This document shows positions 1 to 7,692 of a DNA stretch of 52,579 bases, piece after piece (within the stretch, counting starts at the first letter, position 1; each line of letters starts with the position of its first letter). The notes beneath the pieces were generated by a model. That model was not told where the DNA came from, ran no database searches, and saw only the letters and a list, made by a program, of their open reading frames with translations. The stretch is from Streptococcus parasanguinis (lineage in GTDB: Bacteria; Bacillota; Bacilli; Lactobacillales; Streptococcaceae): assembly GCA_905188195.1 (NCBI GenBank), contig CAJJKY010000014.1, forward strand, positions 1 through 52,579, in the 5' to 3' direction. The position numbers and the translations under genes are program-made.

Positions 1-74
1 AATAGTAAGGAAAGTTAGACTGTATTGCCTACTGTCTATCTATAAAATATATTTTATTGGAGGCTTTTACTCAA

Positions 75-1271
<1,197 letters not shown>

Positions 1272-1312
1272 TTCGATCTAGTTCCCAGATTAACAATTAT
1301 ATAGACAGACAG

Positions 1313-1338
1313 AAAACCCCGTGAAGACGGGGTTTTTA
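1313..1338 (+). terminator. Rho-independent terminator of tuf
   Basis: The arms AAACCCCG and CGGGGTTT flank a short purine loop and are followed by a T run. It lies about 45 nt after the tuf stop and separates tuf from tpiA. Confidence 0.9.
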
Positions 1339-1371
1339 TTTTGGTAAAAAGTAAAATGAGCTTGTGCAACC

Positions 1372-1400
1372 TTTCATTATGACGAAAATTATGGTAAAAT
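1372..1400 (+). promoter_or_regulatory. Promoter of tpiA (extended -10)
   Basis: A TGG-TAAAAT extended -10 lies at 1392-1400, with a weak -35 (TTTCAT, 1372-1377) at a 17-nt spacing. It lies after the tuf terminator and before the tpiA Shine-Dalgarno AGAGG. Confidence 0.6.
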
Positions 1401-1435
1401 AGATAGTATAAAATTAGAAAAAAGAGGTATGTGAA

Positions 1436-2194
1436 ATGTCACGTAAACCATTTATCGCTGGTAACTGGAAAATGAACAAAAATCCAGAAGAAGCAAAAGC
1501 ATTCGTTGAAGCTGTAGCATCAAAACTTCCTTCAGCTGACCTTGTTGAAGCTGGTATCGCAGTTCCTGCAGTTGACTTGACAACTGTTCTTGCTGCTGCT
1601 AAAGGTTCAAACCTTAAAGTTGCTGCTCAAAACTGCTACTTTGAAAATGCAGGTGCTTTCACAGGTGAAACTAGCCCACAAGTTTTGAAAGAAATCGGTA
1701 CTGACTACGTTGTGATCGGTCACTCAGAACGTCGTGACTACTTCCACGAAACTGATGAAGATATCAACAAAAAAGCAAAAGCAATTTTTGCGAACGGTAT
1801 GCTTCCAATCATCTGTTGTGGTGAAAGCCTTGAAACTTACGAAGCTGGTAAAGCAGCAGAATTCGTAGGGGCTCAAGTTTCAGCTGCTCTTGCAGGATTG
1901 ACTGCAGAACAAGTCGCTTCAACAGTTATCGCATACGAACCAATCTGGGCGATCGGTACTGGTAAATCAGCTTCACAAGACGACGCACAAAAAATGTGTA
2001 AAGTTGTTCGTGACGTTGTAGCTGCTGACTTTGGTCAAGAAGTGGCTGACAAAGTACGTGTTCAATACGGTGGTTCAGTGAAACCTGAAAACGTTGCTGA
2101 ATACATGGCTTGTCCAGACGTTGACGGAGCTCTTGTGGGTGGTGCATCGCTTGATCCAGAAAGCTTCTTGGCATTGCTTGACTTCGTTAAATAA
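1436..2194 (+). CDS. tpiA: Triosephosphate isomerase
   Basis: This glycolytic enzyme interconverts dihydroxyacetone phosphate and glyceraldehyde 3-phosphate in the cytosol. The substrate-binding NWKMN (residues 10-14, Lys12), the catalytic-His motif GHSERR near residue 95 and the catalytic-Glu motif YEPIWAIGTG near residue 168 are all intact. The late GGSV phosphate loop is also present. At 252 aa it has the normal TIM-barrel length. It has its own promoter and terminator. Codon bias is as strong as in tuf and eno, consistent with high expression. Identification is secure. Confidence 0.98.
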   Translation: MSRKPFIAGNWKMNKNPEEAKAFVEAVASKLPSADLVEAGIAVPAVDLTTVLAAAKGSNLKVAAQNCYFENAGAFTGETSPQVLKEIGTDYVVIGHSERRDYFHETDEDINKKAKAIFANGMLPIICCGESLETYEAGKAAEFVGAQVSAALAGLTAEQVASTVIAYEPIWAIGTGKSASQDDAQKMCKVVRDVVAADFGQEVADKVRVQYGGSVKPENVAEYMACPDVDGALVGGASLDPESFLALLDFVK

Positions 2195-2203
2195 TGACAT
2201 CTA

Positions 2204-2232
2204 AAAGGCGAGAGGGTTCTCGTCTTTTTTTT
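2204..2232. terminator. Terminator between tpiA and the convergent murN
   Basis: The hairpin AGGCGAGA/TCTCGTCT is followed by a run of eight or more T residues on the + strand. It serves tpiA. The flanking A residues could let it act weakly on the minus strand too. Confidence 0.85.
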
Positions 2233-2240
2233 ATAGTAGA

Positions 2241-2417
2241 AAAAAGCTGGGCAAAAACTGTCCAGCCTTTGATGTTTGATAGGAGAAAGTGTAAGACGCA
2301 GTGGTTGATTGGCATCTTTGTTCGCCTTTTAAGCTCTAAAGATGACCTAATCAACTGTGCGGGGGTGGGAAGACGAACTCTTTTTAACTTGTCGGAGTTC
2401 TTTCCCACTCCCTTTGA
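2241..2417. repeat. Dispersed three-hairpin repeat, copy A (diverged)
   Basis: This copy is related to the elements at 34505-34684 and at the window end. Shared blocks are GCTGGG...GTCCAGCC, AAGACGCAGTGGTTGA, CAACTGTGCGG.GGTGGGA and TCCCACTC. Each block forms one arm of a hairpin: an outer GCTGG/CCAGC stem, a central GCAGTGGTTGATT/AATCAACTGTGC stem, and a GTGGGAA..GAACTC/GAGTTC..TTCCCAC stem. Compared with copy B, several stem positions change on both sides, so pairing is kept. It lies between convergent genes, as copy B does. It resembles pneumococcal SPRITE terminator-like repeats in role, but I cannot confirm sequence membership. Confidence 0.75.
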
Positions 2418-2418
2418 G

Positions 2419-3654
2419 TTAGGAACGTCCTAATAGTTTCTTAATGAGAGAAATCAGTTTGTATTTCAGAGGACTTGGGTAATAACGGAAGGTCCCCATC
2501 TTACGGACGATGTATCCGTTGAAGTTTTGTTTGAAACGAAGAACACCGTCTGACCCGTCAAAGATTCCTTGAATACCAAGGAAGTTATATCTTGGGATAG
2601 CACGTTTGATGGTTTCAAGCATCATATATTCTTGGAGAACAGCAGGAGCATAGAACTTATTAAATTCTGTATAAGAGCCACTGAATAAATAGGTGGATTC
2701 TTGTGGCATATAGACGAAGAGGCTTCCTGCAAGAATGACGTCTTGATCTCCATATTTTTCTATATATTCTTTCGCTTCCTTCTTTCTCACCTCAAAGGTA
2801 TCAAACTGGCTAGAGAATTCACGAAGTTGATTTTGTTTTTTCTCTGAATTGGGGTTGACTTCAAGATCTTTCTGTAATTTCTCAATCTTCTGTGCTAGTT
2901 TTCCTTGGTCTTTTTCAAGATTCGTGTAGTAATGGTGGAAGTTCAGTGTTGCGATCATGAAATCTGCATTGTCGCCAAAACTGTCATAGAAAGTTTGGTA
3001 ATAATCCAAGGTCTTATCCTGATAGTCGCGACGGTCACTGGTAGAGGAAGTAATATCCTTAAAGAGTTGCAGTTCATCTCGGTTTAATCGTTTCAGTTCA
3101 ATACCGAAAGATTTGGCTTTCTTGACAAGTGGCTTTCCTTTTTTACTGAAGCTCTTGAGAAGATTTTTTTCGGTGATACCCTCCATATCTTTCACATAAT
3201 GCCAATCACCTTCTCCACCTGGATAACCTGTTGTTAAACCATCATGCTGATAGCCCAATTTTTTTAGGGTATCCATGAAATGGGTTTGCTCTTCACTGGT
3301 TGGATTGCCGTCACTGTCAAAGGTTTGATAGGTATCATAGGGCTTAATAACGAGTTCAATAGCCCCATTTTCTTTCGCATAGTCTTTTATAGCTGCATAG
3401 AAAGGTTCTAGCATAGCTTCCTCTTGGTAAAGGGGGCCAGAATTGATTTCCATATGGAGACCACCTGTCATAGGAAGACTGTACAAGATCGCTGCCACTT
3501 GGACTTGATCTTCTTGTTTCCAAGCGATAAATTGGACCGTGTTTCCTCGCTTTTCAAGCAGATCTGCCATTTCAGTAGACTGGATAAAAGAGCGATGGGA
3601 GACAGTATTTGCAAATGAGGTAAATTCTTCTTTTGAAATTGTCGTAAGAGTCAT
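2419..3654 (-). CDS. murN: FemABX-family peptidoglycan branching aminoacyltransferase, MurN-like
   Basis: This family adds the second residue of the dipeptide branch on lipid II from aminoacyl-tRNA, at the inner face of the membrane. The 411-aa protein begins MTLTTISKEEFTSFANTVSH, close to remembered pneumococcal MurN. It has the split GNAT-like fold of FemABX enzymes, with a charged coiled-coil insertion at about residues 235-310 that resembles the tRNA-binding helical arm. It follows murM with a 5-nt gap, and its ribosome site AAGGAG lies inside the murM end, so the two are probably co-translated. It could be called FemA/FibB in generic annotation. The murM/murN order and pairing support the assignment. 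Confidence 0.85.
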   Translation of the reverse strand: MTLTTISKEEFTSFANTVSHRSFIQSTEMADLLEKRGNTVQFIAWKQEDQVQVAAILYSLPMTGGLHMEINSGPLYQEEAMLEPFYAAIKDYAKENGAIELVIKPYDTYQTFDSDGNPTSEEQTHFMDTLKKLGYQHDGLTTGYPGGEGDWHYVKDMEGITEKNLLKSFSKKGKPLVKKAKSFGIELKRLNRDELQLFKDITSSTSDRRDYQDKTLDYYQTFYDSFGDNADFMIATLNFHHYYTNLEKDQGKLAQKIEKLQKDLEVNPNSEKKQNQLREFSSQFDTFEVRKKEAKEYIEKYGDQDVILAGSLFVYMPQESTYLFSGSYTEFNKFYAPAVLQEYMMLETIKRAIPRYNFLGIQGIFDGSDGVLRFKQNFNGYIVRKMGTFRYYPSPLKYKLISLIKKLLGRS

Positions 3655-3659
3655 GTAAC

Positions 3660-4871
3660 TTATTTACTCCTTAATTTTTTCCGAATCTTGTAGACTTTGT
3701 TTACAAGTGGATAGAGTGGACTAGTTGGGAGGTTGAATTCCCCAACAAATTCTTCAATGACAGGATTAAATTTTGATTTGAAATGATAGAGACCACCATC
3801 GAGTGAATTTTCAATGCCCCCCATATTTTGCCAAGAAGCACCACGGTCGAAAGCGTGTTGGGCAGTTTCATACCAGGTGAGGATAGCAGGTTGGTAACGG
3901 CGGAATTCTTCATCCATGCCTGCATAAACATTTTCAGACGTCCCACCGAATTCAAGGGTTAAGGTCCCAGATAAAGGAACGATCTGTCTACCTGCTTGGA
4001 GATGCTGTTCAAGAAATTGCAGTTCTTCCTCTATCCGCTCTTTTTCTTTTTGGTTATTCTCAACCTTGCCAGGCTTTGTTTTTTCTGTGAATTTTTCAGC
4101 CTCTGCCTTGTTCTTTTCAAGATCTTTTGTAAGGGAGCTTTTCCGTTTCTCGAGATCTAGAGTAGATAAAGTAATGTAGGATTGTCCTTGGTAGGTTGTG
4201 AGTAGTTTTTCGTAGTAGTCTTTTCCACGCAAATGAATGCTTTTACGTGCCTCAGTCTTTTTCATGAGAGAAGCAAAGTCCTCTAACAATTCAGTCCCGC
4301 CAAATTGGACTTGGATCCCTTTGTTTCGAGCAGTTCGGATGGCTTGTCGAGTAGATTTTGAAAGATCTTGCTCGGTGAAAAACTCTTTGTGGATATTCGC
4401 TTGAAAGCGTGGTTGGATATTTTCTGCCATATCACTGGTTCGGCCAGTCCATTCAATCCCTTCTTTTGTTAGGGTATCGATCACTTCTTGCACGGCAGGA
4501 GCTTGCGTCTGTTCTTGTCCAATCAATTGTTTACTCAAGAAAAGACTTGGATCAAATTTCACAAACAAGGCCTTGCATTGTTTGGCTATCTTTTTAAGGG
4601 ACTGGATCACATATGAAACCAGCTCCTTGTTTTGGTAATCCATGATGGGGCCTCGAGGAATGTAGAGCATGGAAAAGCCAAGTGGCAGGGGTTGAATCAA
4701 GATGCTTGCAACAGCGACTAATTGGTCTTCTTGATAAAAACCAACCCGTTCATTTCCCCAATTATCTTTAATTTTTGCCCATGAACTGCTTTGTAAGAGA
4801 TTGGTTTGGTCACTCTGAATAACAAAGTCATCATGCTCACTAGCAGAAATTCCTAGCTGGTAATGGTACAT
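3660..4871 (-). CDS. murM: FemABX-family peptidoglycan branching aminoacyltransferase, MurM-like
   Basis: MurM adds the first branch residue (Ser or Ala) to the lipid II stem lysine. This affects wall cross-linking and, in pneumococcus, beta-lactam resistance and tolerance of mischarged tRNA. The 403-aa product starts MYHYQLGISASEHDDF and has an LLQSSSWAKIK segment, matching the MurM N-terminus. A coiled-coil arm rich in Lys and Glu lies at about residues 240-300. The ATG is only 3 nt after the stop of the upstream HAD gene and I see no Shine-Dalgarno, so start by termination-reinitiation is likely. Which amino acid it transfers cannot be read from the sequence. Confidence 0.87.
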   Translation of the reverse strand: MYHYQLGISASEHDDFVIQSDQTNLLQSSSWAKIKDNWGNERVGFYQEDQLVAVASILIQPLPLGFSMLYIPRGPIMDYQNKELVSYVIQSLKKIAKQCKALFVKFDPSLFLSKQLIGQEQTQAPAVQEVIDTLTKEGIEWTGRTSDMAENIQPRFQANIHKEFFTEQDLSKSTRQAIRTARNKGIQVQFGGTELLEDFASLMKKTEARKSIHLRGKDYYEKLLTTYQGQSYITLSTLDLEKRKSSLTKDLEKNKAEAEKFTEKTKPGKVENNQKEKERIEEELQFLEQHLQAGRQIVPLSGTLTLEFGGTSENVYAGMDEEFRRYQPAILTWYETAQHAFDRGASWQNMGGIENSLDGGLYHFKSKFNPVIEEFVGEFNLPTSPLYPLVNKVYKIRKKLRSK

Positions 4872-4874
4872 TTC

Positions 4875-5681
4875 TTATAATACCCACTTTCTAATGGCGT
4901 ATGCAACGCCAGATTCATCATTTGATTTAGTAATAGTTGTAGCAATTTTTTTAAGAGCTGGATTGCCATTCTCCATAACGACGGCATGTCCCACGACTTC
5001 TAGCATGGAACGGTCATTTTCCTCATCTCCGATGGCCATGGTTTCTTCTTGCTGGATTCCAAGTCGTTCAGCTAGATGAAGAACAGCTGATCCCTTATTG
5101 GTTGTTTTCCCTAGAATTTCTAAGTAAAAAGGAGCTGATTTGACCATCGTGAAGCGATCCTCGAATTCTTTAGGGATTTTTGCAATCGCAGCATCCAGAA
5201 TGTCTGGTTCATCGATATACATGGCCTTGACAAATTCTTTCTCACGAACTTCTTCAGGCGTCCGGTAATAAAGGGGCATATTAACCAGTTGAGATTCATG
5301 AATGGTGTAGCGTCCGATATCGCGATTGCTGGTATAGATGCCGTCTTTAGTAATTGCATGAGAGTGGATTTGGAGTTTGTTAGCAAGAGACTCGATATCG
5401 AGATAGTCCTCATAATCTAAAAGGTCCTTGATGAGTTCTTTTCCAGTAGCGGTTTCTTGAACCAGACCACCATTAAAGGTAATAACATAGTCTCCAGGAT
5501 CCATCAAATGGAGTTCTTTTAAAAGTTTTGAGACCCCTGCGATAGGACGACCAGTTGTGATAACGATTTTAACGCCTGCGGTTTTAGCATCTTGAATGGC
5601 TTCAAATACGGAAGGTGTGATCTCTTTTTTTGAATTGAGAAGTGTACCGTCGATATCGATCGCCACTAATTTAATGGACAT
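4875..5681 (-). CDS. Cof-type HAD-IIB phosphatase
   Basis: This is a cytosolic sugar-phosphate or nucleotide phosphatase of the HAD superfamily with a C2B cap. Motif I is DIDGT (D9, D11), motif II is ITTGRP, and motif IV is GDEENDRSML near residue 215. An upstream ATG exists in frame, but an AGGAGA ribosome site 6-7 nt before ATG 5681 supports the shorter 268-aa form. The start overlaps the end of the HD gene by 11 nt, and the gene runs on into murM. Pneumococcal genomes, as I recall, also place a Cof hydrolase near murMN. The substrate is unknown. Confidence 0.9.
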   Translation of the reverse strand: MSIKLVAIDIDGTLLNSKKEITPSVFEAIQDAKTAGVKIVITTGRPIAGVSKLLKELHLMDPGDYVITFNGGLVQETATGKELIKDLLDYEDYLDIESLANKLQIHSHAITKDGIYTSNRDIGRYTIHESQLVNMPLYYRTPEEVREKEFVKAMYIDEPDILDAAIAKIPKEFEDRFTMVKSAPFYLEILGKTTNKGSAVLHLAERLGIQQEETMAIGDEENDRSMLEVVGHAVVMENGNPALKKIATTITKSNDESGVAYAIRKWVL

Positions 5682-6981
5682 CCGTCTCTCCTGTAAAATA
5701 ATCATTGGTGATATAGGAAGTGAATTCCTCTACCTGCTTACTGAAAAGTCCATTAACCTCCAGCATTTCTTTGGGGAAATAGAAGCGGTTGTCCCCATAG
5801 CGAGTTCCTGCTAAAGCAGCGACGAGTGGAGACAACTGAGACAATTCAGCGAGACTCCCATCTTTTCGGATCATCTCGATCTGGGTCCGCGGTTTTTCAA
5901 GCTCTGGTCGATAAATATCGTAGGGCAGATCGAAATTTTGATGAATAGCGGTGTAGTAGGTTGGATTAAAGCCAACCTCTTTAATCAGTTTTTCAAGGAT
6001 TGCTAAGTCTTTTCGTTTATCTTCTGTAAATAGAATCGATTTAAAGACTTTCCGATTAATATAGCGCTGAGCAAGATCAGACAAGATAGTATCCGGACTA
6101 TCCATCCAGACTTGGAAATAGGTATTCATCACACCGTCATCTAGATTTAGGTAGTCTTGAATGGTGACCTCTTCTTCAAAAAATGGAATCAAGCGAGGTG
6201 AAGTCAGTTGAAAATACTCTTTCTGATCTGGATAAATGGTTCTAGCTCGTTTGAGAAGATTTTGAAGGAGGACTTCCATGGCACGAGTAGCCGGGTGGAA
6301 GTAGACCTGCATATACATTTGGTAACGGCTGACCACGTAATCTTCGACAGCATGCATGCCATTTTGTTGGAAGGCAATGCCATTTTCAATCGGTCGAATG
6401 ACGCGCAAAATACGGGTCAAGTCAAATTTTCCATAGGAAGCACCCGTAAAATAGGCATCCCGCAGTAAATAATCCATCCGGTCCACATCAATCTGACTAG
6501 AAATTAATTGCACCACTTGTTTATTGGGATAGGTATGATCAATGACGCTGGCTACACGATTTGGGAAATCAGGAGCCACTTGTAAGAGGATTTGATTGAC
6601 CTCCGTCTCTGGACTGGTGATGATCAGCTGGGTCATTTTTTCATGATCGGTCCCAAACAGTCCTTCAAAGGTATGGGAATAGGCACCATGTCCAATGTCA
6701 TGAAGAAGAGCGGCTGTCATGGTCAGTAAGTTTTCATCAGAATGCCATTGCTCTGCATACTTTTCATCAAAAATGGATAGAATGCGTCTTGAAATTTCAT
6801 AGGCGCCAAGACAGTGAGAAAAACGACTATGCTCCCCACCGTGGAAGGTAAAACCAGATGTCCCCAGTTGTTTGATGCGGCGTAGTCGTTGAAATTCTTT
6901 ACTATTAATTAATTGATAAATGATGGGATGATCCACATGAACGTAATCATGCACGGGATCGCGAAAGACTTTTTCATTCAT
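5671..6981 (-). CDS. HD-domain phosphohydrolase, YwfO/dNTPase-like
   Basis: The protein is 436 aa with a SAMHD1-like HD fold. The metal ligands are visible: H51 in GGEHSRFSH, H94-D95 in LLHDIGHG, and the distal Asp in SSQIDVDRMDYL. The family includes B. subtilis YwfO and an enterococcal enzyme characterised as a dNTP triphosphohydrolase, so a nucleotide-pool role is likely but not shown here. It heads the HD-HAD-murM-murN operon. A TATAAT box with an upstream TGC lies only 6 nt before the ATG and there is no Shine-Dalgarno, so the mRNA is predicted to be leaderless. The conserved N-terminus MNEKVFRDPVHDY supports this start. Confidence 0.9.
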   Translation of the reverse strand: MNEKVFRDPVHDYVHVDHPIIYQLINSKEFQRLRRIKQLGTSGFTFHGGEHSRFSHCLGAYEISRRILSIFDEKYAEQWHSDENLLTMTAALLHDIGHGAYSHTFEGLFGTDHEKMTQLIITSPETEVNQILLQVAPDFPNRVASVIDHTYPNKQVVQLISSQIDVDRMDYLLRDAYFTGASYGKFDLTRILRVIRPIENGIAFQQNGMHAVEDYVVSRYQMYMQVYFHPATRAMEVLLQNLLKRARTIYPDQKEYFQLTSPRLIPFFEEEVTIQDYLNLDDGVMNTYFQVWMDSPDTILSDLAQRYINRKVFKSILFTEDKRKDLAILEKLIKEVGFNPTYYTAIHQNFDLPYDIYRPELEKPRTQIEMIRKDGSLAELSQLSPLVAALAGTRYGDNRFYFPKEMLEVNGLFSKQVEEFTSYITNDYFTGETDVH

Positions 6982-6987
6982 GGGTCT

Positions 6988-6996
6988 ATTATAGCA
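6988..6996 (-). promoter_or_regulatory. Extended -10 promoter giving a predicted leaderless HD-gene mRNA
   Basis: On the minus strand TGC-TATAAT is followed by AGACCC and then the ATG. Transcription would start at about the A of the start codon. No good -35 is present. Confidence 0.65.
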
Positions 6997-7096
6997 AAAA
7001 AAAGCCTATTTTGCGATCTAGAGGCTAATAGGGGCAGTCAAAATGCGTAAAATTTGATAGAATAGTAAGGCAAGAAAAGAAGAGAAGGAGACAAAG

Positions 7097-7480
7097 ATGC
7101 AGATTCGCATTCAAAATACCATTCGATTTGGAGAAGAAATGGAAATCGTTGATCAGTACTATCAAGGTGAATGGAAGGAAAAAGCAGGTTTTCAATATCT
7201 CTTGTATACCAATGAAGAAGATGAAAAGGTTGCTTTGAAATTTTCCAATGACGAATTGGTCATGACACGTTTCTCAAGTCCTAAATCCATCATGCGTTTC
7301 TACAAAAATGAAGATGGTGGGGCAATCATCCCAACTCCAATGGGCATTCAGCAGTTTTTGATTACAACAGATCTCTTTCAATTAGAAGCAGGTCATTTGC
7401 AAGTCTCTTATCGCTTGTTAACTCTCGATGGCGAACAGGAATTTGCCAATTATCAATTGCTGGTGGAATGGGAAGAATAA
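7097..7480 (+). CDS. DUF1934 (YwiB-like) beta-barrel protein
   Basis: This is a 127-aa cytosolic protein rich in alternating hydrophobic and polar strands, matching the calycin-like DUF1934 family (B. subtilis YwiB). The function is not established. A strong ribosome site (AAGGAG) precedes ATG 7097. A TGA-TAGAAT extended -10 at 7055-7063 is a probable promoter, divergent from the HD gene. It is followed by the promoter and riboswitch of the P-type ATPase, so it is probably monocistronic. There is no signal peptide or membrane segment. Confidence 0.8.
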   Translation: MQIRIQNTIRFGEEMEIVDQYYQGEWKEKAGFQYLLYTNEEDEKVALKFSNDELVMTRFSSPKSIMRFYKNEDGGAIIPTPMGIQQFLITTDLFQLEAGHLQVSYRLLTLDGEQEFANYQLLVEWEE

Positions 7481-7507
7481 TCCTCATTAAATTATTCGAG
7501 ATCCTGC

Positions 7508-7535
7508 TTGCTTTATTCTATAAAAATGGTATAAT
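7508..7535 (+). promoter_or_regulatory. Promoter of the riboswitch-controlled P-type ATPase
   Basis: A -35 of TTGCTT (7508-7513) and a TGG-TATAAT extended -10 (7527-7535) are separated by 16 nt. The predicted start is near 7542, just before the conserved riboswitch core. Confidence 0.8.
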
Positions 7536-7541
7536 AAAACC

Positions 7542-7649
7542 ACTCAAGGGAGTAGCTGGCGGTTTTCCGCGATAGTGTCGTCATTACGAAATTATTTCCG
7601 GCACTATATTAAACGGCGAGACTTGTTTTTTCAAACAGGTCTCTTTTTT
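7542..7649 (+). promoter_or_regulatory. yybP-ykoY (Mn2+) riboswitch with terminator
   Basis: The leader has the hallmark AAGGGAGTAGC block, a GCGG/CCGC hairpin, a long arm with GATAGTGTCG pairing to CGGCACTAT, and the closing ACGGCGAGACTT. The last bases overlap a terminator with arms GAGACTTGTTT (7618-7628) and AAACAGGTCTC (7633-7643) plus six T residues. Members of this class bind Mn2+ and turn on exporters by antitermination. The placement before a P2-type cation ATPase fits pneumococcal mgtA. Confidence 0.9.
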
Positions 7650-7692
7650 GTGCAAAAGAGACCTAGTAGAAAGCTATAAGGAGGAAATTATT

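Noticed and set aside
15..46. tuf promoter (TTAGAC and TATAAA)
   Set aside because: The spacing is about 20 nt and the upstream sequence is cut by the window edge, so I do not call it.
2194..2433. Open frames on both strands in the tpiA-murN gap
   Set aside because: They fall in the terminator and the structured repeat and have no protein-like features.
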